Counted from the first letter of the stretch, positions 26,983-36,600 are shown. The stretch is DNA of 64,000 bases from Haliscomenobacteraceae bacterium (GCA_947501115.1 CANMVX010000008.1:50616-114615); one strand, 5' to 3'. Translations and numbers: made by a program. Notes: a model not told the origin generated them from the letters alone.

Positions 26983-27850
26983 AGGTCAAGGGAATATCTA
27001 TCTTTTTTTCTTTGTTTGCTTACTTTATCTTTCCGCTTGTAACGAAGATCAAAAAGAGGGGTGTTTAGATTATAGGTATGCTAATTTTTCTGTAAATGCG
27101 GATATAAATTGCCTTGATTGTTGTAAGTTTCCGGAGCTAAGGGTAATATTGAGACATCGTATTTCACAAGGAGATTCACTTTATCCGGTAATTTATAAAG
27201 ATCAATCTTATGCTTTTGCCCAGGGTGACTCCTTTATTATTGAAAACTTATCTTTTATACTTTCTGACTTTCATTTGGTTGATTTAGAGGGCGGAGAGGT
27301 CCCTGTATTCGATTCTTTATTCGTAAGGACGGTAAATCCCCAAAGAGATTCTGTTTTTTATTCCTTTTCCAATAGTTTCCTAATAGGAAATCCTAATCTT
27401 TTTCAAAAGAAAAAAGTTGCTGCGGTTTTTCATAATGGATTAGGTGTTAAAGCCCTAAGATTTAGCCTGGGTGTCAAGCCGCCAGCTAACGTGCTTACTC
27501 CGTCTGAGTTTCCTCCAAATCACCCGCTCGTTGTTAATCAAAGTTATTTGTATCAAAAGGAAAAAGGATATATATTTGCCAATATGCAATTGAAACGAAA
27601 GGCATTTCCCTTAGAATCAAGTACTAATATCAGTTTAAGTGGAAGTGATTTCTTGAATACGATTGAAGTTCCCGTTTTTACCAAAGCAAAAGCAGGGTAT
27701 CACCAGGAAATTACGCTTGAAGTTGATTATGCTAAATGGTTCAAAGGTTTAGATTTTTCAAAAGATCCCCCTGAAATTATTCGAAAAAAATGGATGGTCA
27801 ATCTGGTAAATTCTTTTAAATTAGTTACTGTTTTAGAGGTCATTGATTAA
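26951..27850 (+). CDS. MbnP-like lipoprotein lacking the tryptophan motif
   Basis: 299 residues. The signal ends in YLSAC, with the lipidated Cys about residue 30. The body follows the MbnP layout of the next gene: a beta-rich first half, then LRFSLGVKPPANVLTPSEF, PPNHPL and GYIFANMQ. In MbnP a Trp near this GY is turned to kynurenine to bind copper. Here the segment reads SYLYQKEKGY, without any Trp. The region has four Cys residues (CLDCC and others) early in the mature protein. It overlaps the exonuclease end by 32 bases, and the next gene is 17 bp away. It is probably a diverged partner of the diheme enzymes downstream. Family call rests on pattern only. Confidence 0.7.
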   Translation: MLIKWIRIIAKGQGNIYLFFFVCLLYLSACNEDQKEGCLDYRYANFSVNADINCLDCCKFPELRVILRHRISQGDSLYPVIYKDQSYAFAQGDSFIIENLSFILSDFHLVDLEGGEVPVFDSLFVRTVNPQRDSVFYSFSNSFLIGNPNLFQKKKVAAVFHNGLGVKALRFSLGVKPPANVLTPSEFPPNHPLVVNQSYLYQKEKGYIFANMQLKRKAFPLESSTNISLSGSDFLNTIEVPVFTKAKAGYHQEITLEVDYAKWFKGLDFSKDPPEIIRKKWMVNLVNSFKLVTVLEVID

Positions 27851-27867
27851 TCAATAAATTTTTTGTT

Positions 27868-28623
27868 ATGAATAAATTGCTTTTTATTCTGTTATCTTTT
27901 AGTCTTTTTACTTGTAATAATGAAACGCCAATAGTTCCTACGGTGGATGTTAAATTGCGGCTAATCGGTACTTTCAACGGTTTACCATTGCAAATGTATA
28001 ATCAAAATTATGAGTACACGGATGGAGTCAAAATTAAATTTCAGTTGTTCAATTTTTACTTGTCAGATTTATATTTGATAAAAGGAGTTGGAGCAGCAGA
28101 AGAAAAAGTATTGCTATCTGAAGTGGTGTTAGTAAATTTTAAGGACATACAATCTTTATCTGCAGCGGAGAGAGGGGTCGAGCTGGTATTTAAAAATATT
28201 CCTATTGGAAATTACACCGGTTTTCAAACTGCAGTCGGTGTTGCTCCACGATTAAATGCAACAGGGCCAGCTTCTTATCCGCCCCCGCACCCATTAGATG
28301 ATAACTACTGGTCGTGGGCAGCGGGCTATGTATTTTCAAAAATAGAAGGAAATGCAGATGTGGATAATTCTGGAAAATTCGCTACCAAATTAACCTTTCA
28401 TTCAGGGGGAGATGCATTTTATAAGCCAGTTTCCTGGAATAAGCCTATCTCAATAAGTAAAGAATCTTCAGAAATGGTTCTAACTATTGATGTTAAAGAT
28501 ATCATTTGGAAAGACCAGAATAATTTCCTTGATTTTAGAAAAATCACGACGGATCATAGCGTAAATAAAGACTTAGTTTCTTTTTTAATGACCAATTTGC
28601 AGCAAGGATTGAAATATCGATAA
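27868..28623 (+). CDS. MbnP-family copper-handling lipoprotein
   Basis: 251 residues. The short signal MNKLLFILLSFSLFTC gives a lipidated Cys16. The MbnP domain fills the rest: VDVKLRLIGTFNGLPL at the start, IKFQLFNFYLSDLYLI, and PPPHPL followed by Y147-W148-S149-W150, then GYVF. In characterised MbnP a Trp in this place is oxidised to kynurenine by the diheme enzyme MbnH, creating a copper site. The gene directly downstream (one base gap) is a MauG/MbnH-like enzyme, which makes the assignment strong. It is anchored to a membrane facing the periplasm or surface. Confidence 0.87.
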   Translation: MNKLLFILLSFSLFTCNNETPIVPTVDVKLRLIGTFNGLPLQMYNQNYEYTDGVKIKFQLFNFYLSDLYLIKGVGAAEEKVLLSEVVLVNFKDIQSLSAAERGVELVFKNIPIGNYTGFQTAVGVAPRLNATGPASYPPPHPLDDNYWSWAAGYVFSKIEGNADVDNSGKFATKLTFHSGGDAFYKPVSWNKPISISKESSEMVLTIDVKDIIWKDQNNFLDFRKITTDHSVNKDLVSFLMTNLQQGLKYR

Positions 28624-28624
28624 G

Positions 28625-29614
28625 ATGTTAAAATGGCCTCTTCTCATAACATTGGTAATTTTCAGCACATGTAAAAGGAATATTTCCGTAGTCAACGACT
28701 TTCCCCCAATGGTGTGGCCAAAAGATAATCTTTATGATATGGAAAAAGTGGCCATTGGGGAAAAGTTGTTTTTCGACCCTATACTTTCCATAAATAAGAA
28801 GATAAGTTGTAGCACCTGCCATGTACCCTCTTTAGCTTTTACAGATGGAAAGAAGGTTTCTAATGGGTTATTTCCTTTATCGAGAAGTGCTCCATCTTTA
28901 TTAAATATAGGTTTTCATTCTAAGGGGTTATTCTGGGATGGTCGTGCTTCAACGTCAGAAAATCAGGCGCTTATACCAGTAAGTAGCTCTCTGGAAATGG
29001 GGCTTCCGTGGACTGTAGCTGAAAAAAGAATCAATGAATCTGCTTTTTATGCTAAAGCATTCAAAAAAATATACGGTGATATTTTTATTGATTCATTAAA
29101 AATTGCTTCGGTTTTGGCTCAGTATCAAAGATCCTTATTATCAAATAATTCAAAATTTGATGCTGTAATGAGGGGAGAAATGAATTTTACACCTAATGAA
29201 AAACGTGGTTGGACTATTTTTTTTGATGCTGATCCCATGTTGCCGAGCGCTGAATGTAGCCACTGCCATGTTGATCCTTTATTTACCGATTTGTCCTTTC
29301 AAAATAATGGGATTCACACAGAGGACGAGTTAAATGGCAAATCAACCGAGAAAGGAAGAGAATCAGTAACCTTGAATCCTAATGACCGTTTTAAATTCAA
29401 AGTTCCCACCCTAAGAAATATTGCCATAACAGCTCCCTACATGCATGACGGTAGATTAAAATCATTAGAGGAGGTTATGAATCATTATAATATGGGCGGA
29501 AACCCTGGATTTAATGTAAATCCTAATGTTAGAAATCTTAATCTGACAAAACAAGATATTTCCGACGTAATTGCTTTTTTACATACCTTAACCGATGTAA
29601 AAACGGTGGAATAG
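28625..29614 (+). CDS. MauG/MbnH-like diheme cytochrome (first copy)
   Basis: 329 residues. An N-terminal signal with FSTC may be a lipobox (Cys16). Two c-type heme sites are visible: CSTCH at 62-66 and CSHCH at 211-215, as in diheme peroxidases. The later YMHDGRLKSLEEVMNHY motif is the family signature. MauG-type enzymes oxidise Trp or Tyr in a partner protein; here the MbnP gene ends one base before this start. Cytochrome c peroxidase activity cannot be excluded. The gap to the second copy is 60 bp. Confidence 0.9.
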   Translation: MLKWPLLITLVIFSTCKRNISVVNDFPPMVWPKDNLYDMEKVAIGEKLFFDPILSINKKISCSTCHVPSLAFTDGKKVSNGLFPLSRSAPSLLNIGFHSKGLFWDGRASTSENQALIPVSSSLEMGLPWTVAEKRINESAFYAKAFKKIYGDIFIDSLKIASVLAQYQRSLLSNNSKFDAVMRGEMNFTPNEKRGWTIFFDADPMLPSAECSHCHVDPLFTDLSFQNNGIHTEDELNGKSTEKGRESVTLNPNDRFKFKVPTLRNIAITAPYMHDGRLKSLEEVMNHYNMGGNPGFNVNPNVRNLNLTKQDISDVIAFLHTLTDVKTVE

Positions 29615-29674
29615 GCATCAAATAAAGAAACTTTTAATCCAATTATTCGTTTTAATATTCAAATATAGGTGATT

Positions 29675-30790
29675 ATGCATAGAATATTGATTTTTTGCTG
29701 TTTCCTTACCCTGGGACTTTCTTTAGTTTCTTGTAAAAAAGACCCCGAAATATGTGTTGATTGTTTAGAGGATCTTGCTTTTAAACAAGCTGTTCGGGAT
29801 TCTACGCCTTATGTTCTAAATGTTCCTTCCTGGTTGCCTAAACCCATTATTCCTTCTGATAATGTATTGACAATGAAAGGCGTTGCCTTAGGTAGAAGAT
29901 TATTTTATGACCCAATTCTTTCAAAAGATAGTACCCAATCATGTGCCAGTTGTCATTCATTAGATAAATCATTTACCGACGGCTTGCCTTTAAGTAAGGG
30001 TGAAAAAGGTTTAGTTGGTATTCGAAATAGTATGGCATTGGTTAATCTTGCATACAACACCAGAGGTTTTTTCTGGGATGGAAGAGTAAATTCATTGGAA
30101 AATCAGGTTCTACACCCCATTGAAGATCCTTTGGAGATGAACAATACCATTCAAGAGGTAGAATTGAGGTTGAGAAGAAGTAAAATGTATCCGGCTTTAT
30201 TTAAGGAGGCATTTGGTATCACCGCAAAAAATGAGATTACTATTGATTTATTAGCCAGGGCCATCGCGCAATTTGAAAGAACCCTAATTAGTGGAAATTC
30301 AAGATATGATCAGATAATATGGGGTCAAAAGGGTTTTCCCGAAGAAGATGAAGCCAGAGGTATAGAGTTATTTTTTATAGAATTTGCAGGTAATATTAAC
30401 CATCCAGGTTGTAGCCATTGCCATTTTAATCCGCTTTTTACAGATAACCAGTTTCGAAATAATGGCTTAGATTATGTAGCTTCTCTTCTTGATTTCAAAG
30501 ATCCGGGAAGAAGAAATACTACACAAAATATTAATGATAGTGGTAGATTTAGGGTTCCAACCCTACGAAATATTGCTTTTACTGCGCCTTATATGCACGA
30601 CGGTAGATTTAAAACATTGGAAGAAGTATTGCAACAGTATGAAAAAGGGGGGCATGGTGTCATTAATGAAGATCCTAATATTCTTCCTTTTAAGCTTTCT
30701 GATAGAGATAAAAAGGATTTAATTGCCTTTTTAAACATGTTATCTGATCCTTCTTTTATTAATAATAAAGATTTTTCAAATCCTTTTTAA
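29675..30790 (+). CDS. MauG/MbnH-like diheme cytochrome (second copy)
   Basis: 371 residues from ATG 29675 (a GTG at 29669 is also in frame). The lipobox LVSC puts a lipidated Cys near residue 21. An extra CVDCL sequence follows. Heme sites: CASCH at 90-94 and CSHCH at 246-250. The YMHDGRFKTLEEVLQQY motif is close to that of the first copy, so the two enzymes are paralogues. It probably belongs to the same operon as the MbnP genes. It may serve the first MbnP-like protein or a different partner. It ends before a gap that may contain a terminator or small RNA. Confidence 0.89.
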   Translation: MHRILIFCCFLTLGLSLVSCKKDPEICVDCLEDLAFKQAVRDSTPYVLNVPSWLPKPIIPSDNVLTMKGVALGRRLFYDPILSKDSTQSCASCHSLDKSFTDGLPLSKGEKGLVGIRNSMALVNLAYNTRGFFWDGRVNSLENQVLHPIEDPLEMNNTIQEVELRLRRSKMYPALFKEAFGITAKNEITIDLLARAIAQFERTLISGNSRYDQIIWGQKGFPEEDEARGIELFFIEFAGNINHPGCSHCHFNPLFTDNQFRNNGLDYVASLLDFKDPGRRNTTQNINDSGRFRVPTLRNIAFTAPYMHDGRFKTLEEVLQQYEKGGHGVINEDPNILPFKLSDRDKKDLIAFLNMLSDPSFINNKDFSNPF

Positions 30791-30927
30791 TTATTTTTTT
30801 TAGTGCAATTCACAAAAAATATTATAATTATATCTAAATCAGTGGTTTAAACAAAAATAAATCAAAAATATCTTTCACATCGTGCATAATTTGTACTTTT
30901 TTATCACTTATTATAGCCTCATATTTG

Positions 30928-31097
30928 TATTATCAAAAGGGAATAAATGAATTCTCCACTGATTTAAAAATAAAAAGGCTACGAAAGTAGTAAAAATATA
31001 CGAGGCTTTCTTTTAAGAACCTCAAGATTTATGTTCATGGGATTATACTTTGGTCAATAAGTCGTGCTATAGTTTATAGCGCGACTTATTTTTTTTT
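30928..31097 (+). ncRNA. candidate small RNA ended by a strong terminator
   Basis: About 170 bases ahead of the terminator contain a GNRA-capped hairpin (CTAC-GAAA-GTAG) and a GAGG/CCTC stem, none of it coding. A -7-like element CATATTTG lies at 30920-30927 (7 of 8 positions). Alternatively this is just the 3' untranslated end of the diheme operon, which ends at 30790. I could not match it to 6S RNA or another family. Confidence 0.3.
31056..31097 (+). terminator. strong intrinsic terminator
   Basis: A 16-bp stem (31056-31071 with 31075-31090) with one G-T pair, a 3-base GTT loop and a run of nine Ts. It is the clearest terminator in the window. It ends either the diheme operon or a small RNA upstream. 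Confidence 0.85.
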
Positions 31098-31463
31098 GCC
31101 CAGTTGTAATTTGATTCGGACAACATCTATTGTTCAATCATGGTTTCTCCTTCCTTTTCAAGGAATTTTATATTTCCTTTCGTTTAATATCAAACAGTAT
31201 GTATTCAGATTTTAGTCTGAAGCAGTCTGGGTTAAATTTTATCAAAATATTAAAATTCAATTAGTTATATTTTTTATATGGAGATAATGTATCGTGTATT
31301 GTTAATCAAATATTTTGCATTTTACGTATAACAAAAAATTATAAATTATTCATTTTCAAATATATATAATTATTTTATGATTAAATAAATGTGTTCTATA
31401 CGGTTTAAAAACTTGACTAATAGCTTAAAATATCCTTTTTTTACAAGGTGAATAGTTCCCCCA

Positions 31464-31493
31464 TTGCTCAAATTAGTATTTTTTATTGATTTG
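31464..31493 (+). promoter_or_regulatory. probable promoter of the SprB-like gene
   Basis: TTG (31464-31466), 19-bp spacer, then TTGATTTG (31486-31493), one mismatch from TAnnTTTG. The start codon is at 31509. Confidence 0.5.
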
Positions 31494-31508
31494 TAATTCT
31501 TTACATAT

Positions 31509-34500
31509 ATGATTCGTTCAGGAAAAATCAACTTTGTACTTATCCTTCTTTTACTTCCATTTTGGTTAATTAGTCAGTCGGTAAGTGTTCAATTTTCAGG
31601 TTCTCAACCCACTTGTTTTAATTTACCGACAGGTAAAATCACAGCTATTCCTGTTGGTGGAACCCTGCCTTATTCCTACAGGTGGAGTACAGGGGCTGTG
31701 GGTTCAGAATTAATTAATGTTACTGCCGGTTCGTACTCTGTTACCGTTACCGATGCATTCAATAGAACAGGAACAGGTACTTATGTTTTAACAGAACCTC
31801 CTAAATTAAGTGTAAAAATGGAAAGGATTGTTTGTGGCAATCCGACGACAGTAAAAGCGGTCGTTACAGGTGGAGTAGGTCCCTATACTTATGCATGGGA
31901 CACGGGGTCAACTTTTGATACGACCATTATTAATGCGGAAAATAAATATTGCGTTTCAGTTACGGACAGTAGATTGTGTGGAAATATAACTTGTGAACCT
32001 ATTATAATTACCCCTATGGTGATTGCTGTTGATACAAGGAATATTTCATGTAACAGTTTTCAGGATGGTCAGCTTACTGCCTCGGCTGGGGGAGGAACTC
32101 AGCCATACACTTACAAGTGGAGTAACGGTCAAACTACCAGAGATATTAGAAATTTAGCTGGAGGCGTATATACCGTTACTATTACAGAAAAAGGAGGTTG
32201 TTCCATTTCTGCCAGAGCAACGGTTACGGAACCAGCCAGATTAACTATTCCGTTAACTATAACTCAACCAGACTGTTCAGGGGAAGTCACCGGTAGAATT
32301 GTTGCCCAACCCGTCGGTGGTAACGCGCCTTACCGTTATTCCTGGAGTACAGGTAGTTCCTCTTCTTCATTAAATTTTTTATCATCTGGCACTTATTCAC
32401 TTACCGTTGTTGATGCTAAAGGTTGTAATGCTTCTTCAACAACTAATTTGCAAAGCCAGTCTGCCATTAATCTGTTTACAACAAGTAAAGCAGAGACCTG
32501 TCTTGGTATGGGTGACGGTGAACTGAGAGTAAGTGCTATTGGTGGTGTTGGTCCTTATCGATATAAATGGAATTCGGGAGAATCTGATAGTTTAATAAAA
32601 CTTAAAGTTACAGGTAATTATATAGTGACGGTAACAGATGCATTAGGATGTGTAAAATCGGCTAATGTTTTAATGACTGCCGCAGCCCCTTCACTTATAA
32701 TAGATGTATCAAATAGTGGATTAGGCTGTAATGCTTCCTCCAATGGGCGATTACAATTAAATATCCGAGGTGGACAGGCTCCATTTAGGATTCAATGGAA
32801 TACAGGTGCCACCACCTCAGAAATCACCAATTTAAAAGCGGGTAATTATCTGGCTACCATTACAGATGCTATCGGTTGTAAACAAGTCATTCAGGAGACT
32901 ATTCGAGAATCTCCACCTATTCTTTTAGATATAAGCGGCGACGATCGGGTTTGTGGCAATGAAACTAATGCACGGCTGAGAACTACCGTTACGGGTGGGG
33001 TGATTCCTTATACCTATCAATGGTCTAACGGTAGAACGGGTCCAAATCCTGATAATATGGGTGCTGGCATGCATTATTTGACGCTTACAGATGCTAATAA
33101 ATGTTCCGTCGTCGATAGTTTTTTTATTGCTAAACTTTCCGTTCCTCTTGTAACCCTGGTCGGAAATAAAATTGTTTGTAATAATGGCAGAGGATCTTTA
33201 ACCGCCCAGGTGTCTGGTTCGCCCGGCCCCTACCTTTATGCATGGAGTAATGGACAGACTGGTTCTTCGGTTGGTAATTTAGGAACTGGTTTTTATTCTC
33301 TTACGGTGGAAGATGCCAATGCTTGTAGTACTATAGAGTTTTTTCAAATAGAGGTGGTAGATTCTCTTAGACCAAATCTTACCGTTCAACCTCCCCGTTG
33401 TAAAGGTGAACTAAATGGAAGTATTTTAGTAAATAATGTATCTGGTGGTGTCGCACCTTACACTTACCTTTGGAATAATGGCAGTACTTTAAATTCAAGG
33501 ACAAATCTTGGTTCTGGTAATTATTCTTTAACTATTTCCGATAAGAATGGTTGCCAGTTTATAAGGAATTTTCCTCTGCTTGAAGCTGATATTCCGCTTG
33601 AAGTCAATCCCCAAATTACTGACGTTCTTTGTGGTGTTCAGGGCACAGGGGCTGTAACCCTTCAAGTTAAAGGTGGAATTTTACCTTATCAACAGCGCTG
33701 GTCCGATGGGTCATTAACTAGCAATAGGTCAAATCTAAGAAGTGGTCTTTATATTGTCACCGTTACCGATGCTTATGGTTGTCCGGTAACAAAAAATATC
33801 AGTATAAACGATCCGGGAAATCCTGTTTGTAATCTGGCAGTTACCAAAACAGTGAGTTATCCCAGTTTGAATAATGGAGAGGCTCAGGTAGCCCCAAGTG
33901 GAGGTGTTTTTCCATACACTGTGCAATGGAGTAATGGGCAGGTGGGCTATAAAGCAGTTAATCTTGAAAATAAAAATTATCAAATTACATTAACTGATGC
34001 CAAAGGTTGTGTGACTAATTGTTCAGTAAATCCTGAAATATCAAATTCTCTGGTTGGTGATTATGTTTGGTTCGATAGTAATCTTGATGGGCTTCAAACC
34101 CCTGGTGAGCAAGGTGTTCCAAATGTTGAAGTCATTATTACCAGACTCGATACCTTGGTTGAAAGATTTGCAGTAACACGAACCGACGCATCGGGAAGAT
34201 ATTTTTTTCCTGTGCCACCAGGTCAGTTTAAAATTACCTTTCAAGTACCTGCTGGAATGGTTTTAACCAAACCAAATGAGTTTTCTTTGAACGATTCTTT
34301 GGATAGTGACGTAGATAGGAAATCAAGAATGACCGCTCCTTTTACCGTATTAAAAGGTACAGCCAATTTTACCTTTGATGCTGGATTAATTCCGTCACCT
34401 CAAGCGCTGACTACCAATACTATTTGCTTAAATAATGCGACCCAAACCGGAAATGGTCAATTTCAGTCAACCCTTGAAATTAGAAATGAGGTTGAAGGAC

Positions 34501-36464
34501 AGATTTGGAGAATATTGAATCCCGTGGGTGTCTATGATCAATTTAGCTTGCCTACCCCTAATTTACCTCGCTTAATTGCCAATAATACGGTGGTTCCCGA
34601 AGTTCAGCCTGGCGTGTATCAATATAAATTCAGACACATCGATGGGAAAAATTACTCAGCTTTAGTAACAAATGGCGTGGATACCTTGCTTTTTCAAGGG
34701 GGTACTTCTTATCCTGAAATACCCATTACTAATCTTCCTCTTTCCCAGTTAAGTTTGTGCGAAAATGGGGGTTCTTTTAAATTTAATCTGGATACTTCCG
34801 CTATCGGTAATTTGAATATTACTTTGAATGGGAAATTAATCACTGAGATTAATCCGGCAGAACTTGGAAATGGTTCATATAGCCTTGAAATAAATTATAA
34901 TACTGGTTTACTTCAGGAGTGTATTACCATTTTAGATTTAAACGTAGTGGTACAAAAAGATAGCTGTTTGGCAAAATTAGGCGATCGGGTTTGGCACGAT
35001 TTAAATCAAAATGGTATTCAAAATCTTGGGGAACCAGGTCTGGTAGGTGTTCAGGTCATCCTCTCGGTCATTGAGGGTAACAAAATTCGTGAAATGGATA
35101 CTACTTATACTGATAGCACCGGTATGTATATGTTTAATGTTCCCGCAGGTAAGTACAAGTTGACATTTGCAAAACCTAATCCCGATTATGCCCCAACATC
35201 ATGGTTAAGAGGATCGGATAGGAATGCAGATAGCGATATGAGTCCGTTCACTATGATGACAGAGTTTATAACAGTGGATACGGGAGTGAACAGGATGGAT
35301 ATTGACGCAGGTTTCTATCTTGAATGTAAAAATGTTACTTCCGGAGGTGAAATCGGATATAATCAACTCATTTGTGGTCCTGGAAATGATCCTGTTAAAA
35401 TAGTAAACGTGATAAGTCCCTCTGGTGTCGTCGGAGATCTTGAATATCTGTGGATGTACACTACAGATAGAGCTCTTACCTTTGATATGAATTTATTTAG
35501 CCCAATTCCCAATTCTGATACCCGTGAATTTGATCCGGGACCACTGTATCAAACAACTTATTATGCTCGTTGCGTGAGAAAGAGGGGTTGTTATGGGTTT
35601 TTGGAATCCAATGTGGTAAAAGTGGAAGTTGGAAACAGAGCCACTGTAAAGGTGGTTAGTTCTCCAACAATGTGTATTAATGCTAATAATTTTTTAGAGG
35701 TTCAAACCAGCACCTCAGCGGCACAAATTACCTGGGAATTAGGCCCAGGTTTCCAATCCTCCCTGGCTTATGGTTCAAAACCCAATGTTCGTTTTTCAAG
35801 TGTTGGTACTTTTTCCTATAAAGTAATTGTAGTTGAAAGGGAGTGCACCGTTTCTTTTAATGGTTCTGTAACCGTAACAAATAACCCGACCTACTGCCCT
35901 TCGATAACTGGTGATGAAACGATGTCTATTGAGGCAGAAGTTATGCCTGGTTTTGATGTGAAATTGTCATGGCGTAGTAAATCATCAGCCTTTATTCCTA
36001 CCTATACGATAGAAAGATCGATGGACGGTATTAATTTTAAGAGATTAACCGATAAGAAATTACCTGTTATGGAGGTTCAAAGTATGAAATATTTTGAATT
36101 TGTTGATAAGCCTGACAAAATGGGTTTACATTATTATAGGGTTAAAATGAAACAGGAAGACGGAACCATGTTGCCCTCTAATGTAGAAAAGGTAATGTTA
36201 ATGGATAAGCCGGACATGAAAATGATGGTTTTTCCAAATCCTGTTACAGATATTTTACATGTAGAATATTATTTAGTAACACAGGATAACATTGAAATAT
36301 CTATTTTCGATGCTAACGGACTAAAGGTTAGGGACTGGTTTTTTCCTCCCGGCCCAGCAGCCTCCAGAGCTTTAAATATCAAAGATCTGGCACCTGGCGT
36401 ATATGCTATTCGTATTATTTCTGGTTATGGAAATCCTATTACTGAGCGAATTATTAAACATTAA
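31509..36464 (+). CDS. giant SprB-repeat surface protein with SdrD-type B domains and T9SS sorting domain
   Basis: 1651 residues with a signal peptide (about 1-22). About 11 SprB-type repeats of roughly 75 residues fill residues 25-840, each with a YxYxWSNG core and a YxVTVTDAxGC end. Two Cna/SdrD B-like domains follow (VGDYVWFDSNLDG and LGDRVWHDLNQNG starts, about 850 and 1160). The end (about 1575-1651) is a type A T9SS domain: MMVFPNPVTDILHVEY, then SIFDANGLKV, then PGVYAIRII. SprB-like proteins are surface adhesins, in some species moved along the cell for gliding. It is a single gene with its own promoter and a strong terminator. Adhesion is likely; motility is unproven. Confidence 0.9.
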   Translation: MIRSGKINFVLILLLLPFWLISQSVSVQFSGSQPTCFNLPTGKITAIPVGGTLPYSYRWSTGAVGSELINVTAGSYSVTVTDAFNRTGTGTYVLTEPPKLSVKMERIVCGNPTTVKAVVTGGVGPYTYAWDTGSTFDTTIINAENKYCVSVTDSRLCGNITCEPIIITPMVIAVDTRNISCNSFQDGQLTASAGGGTQPYTYKWSNGQTTRDIRNLAGGVYTVTITEKGGCSISARATVTEPARLTIPLTITQPDCSGEVTGRIVAQPVGGNAPYRYSWSTGSSSSSLNFLSSGTYSLTVVDAKGCNASSTTNLQSQSAINLFTTSKAETCLGMGDGELRVSAIGGVGPYRYKWNSGESDSLIKLKVTGNYIVTVTDALGCVKSANVLMTAAAPSLIIDVSNSGLGCNASSNGRLQLNIRGGQAPFRIQWNTGATTSEITNLKAGNYLATITDAIGCKQVIQETIRESPPILLDISGDDRVCGNETNARLRTTVTGGVIPYTYQWSNGRTGPNPDNMGAGMHYLTLTDANKCSVVDSFFIAKLSVPLVTLVGNKIVCNNGRGSLTAQVSGSPGPYLYAWSNGQTGSSVGNLGTGFYSLTVEDANACSTIEFFQIEVVDSLRPNLTVQPPRCKGELNGSILVNNVSGGVAPYTYLWNNGSTLNSRTNLGSGNYSLTISDKNGCQFIRNFPLLEADIPLEVNPQITDVLCGVQGTGAVTLQVKGGILPYQQRWSDGSLTSNRSNLRSGLYIVTVTDAYGCPVTKNISINDPGNPVCNLAVTKTVSYPSLNNGEAQVAPSGGVFPYTVQWSNGQVGYKAVNLENKNYQITLTDAKGCVTNCSVNPEISNSLVGDYVWFDSNLDGLQTPGEQGVPNVEVIITRLDTLVERFAVTRTDASGRYFFPVPPGQFKITFQVPAGMVLTKPNEFSLNDSLDSDVDRKSRMTAPFTVLKGTANFTFDAGLIPSPQALTTNTICLNNATQTGNGQFQSTLEIRNEVEGQIWRILNPVGVYDQFSLPTPNLPRLIANNTVVPEVQPGVYQYKFRHIDGKNYSALVTNGVDTLLFQGGTSYPEIPITNLPLSQLSLCENGGSFKFNLDTSAIGNLNITLNGKLITEINPAELGNGSYSLEINYNTGLLQECITILDLNVVVQKDSCLAKLGDRVWHDLNQNGIQNLGEPGLVGVQVILSVIEGNKIREMDTTYTDSTGMYMFNVPAGKYKLTFAKPNPDYAPTSWLRGSDRNADSDMSPFTMMTEFITVDTGVNRMDIDAGFYLECKNVTSGGEIGYNQLICGPGNDPVKIVNVISPSGVVGDLEYLWMYTTDRALTFDMNLFSPIPNSDTREFDPGPLYQTTYYARCVRKRGCYGFLESNVVKVEVGNRATVKVVSSPTMCINANNFLEVQTSTSAAQITWELGPGFQSSLAYGSKPNVRFSSVGTFSYKVIVVERECTVSFNGSVTVTNNPTYCPSITGDETMSIEAEVMPGFDVKLSWRSKSSAFIPTYTIERSMDGINFKRLTDKKLPVMEVQSMKYFEFVDKPDKMGLHYYRVKMKQEDGTMLPSNVEKVMLMDKPDMKMMVFPNPVTDILHVEYYLVTQDNIEISIFDANGLKVRDWFFPPGPAASRALNIKDLAPGVYAIRIISGYGNPITERIIKH
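31594..34025 (+). repeat. eleven tandem SprB-type protein repeats
   Basis: The coding DNA encodes about 11 divergent copies of a roughly 75-residue unit, each with a Trp in WSNG-like form and a final GC. DNA identity between units is low, so the array is old and selected at protein level. Confidence 0.75.
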
Positions 36465-36489
36465 TTCTTTTTTTTCTTTTATATTATTG

Positions 36490-36528
36490 ATAGCAAGAGA
36501 TTGGTTAGCCGTCTCTTGCTATTTTTTA
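36490..36528 (+). terminator. intrinsic terminator after the SprB-like gene
   Basis: A perfect 11-bp stem (36490-36500 with 36512-36522), 11-base loop and a T run follow the stop by 25 bp. Confidence 0.85.
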
Positions 36529-36571
36529 TTAAAAAACAGGGTGATTCGTTACTTTCTAAGCTAATTGCCCT

Positions 36572-36579
36572 TATTTTTG
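36572..36579 (+). promoter_or_regulatory. -7 promoter element for the ferredoxin reductase-like gene
   Basis: TATTTTTG fits TAnnTTTG, 21 bp before ATG 36601. It overlaps the region of an alternative upstream TTG start, supporting the ATG. Confidence 0.5.
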
Positions 36580-36600
36580 CGCTCAATTAAAAAAAAACAG

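Larger units (their letters stand above)
30791..31508. other. 718-bp gene-free gap
   Basis: No coding frame of note is seen on either strand. It is more AT-rich than its surroundings. It contains a strong plus-strand intrinsic terminator at 31056-31097, a possible small RNA before it, several weak hairpins (a 6-bp stem TTCAGA/TCTGAA near 31208) and the promoter for the SprB-like gene at its right end. Confidence 0.6.

Noticed and set aside
30928..31097. Match to 6S RNA
   Set aside because: The size is close, but the 5' and 3' ends do not pair as 6S RNA requires; the stem at the end is a self-contained terminator.
31594..34025. CRISPR or DNA tandem repeat array
   Set aside because: The repetition is in the protein; the DNA copies are divergent and in frame, with no short fixed repeats and spacers.
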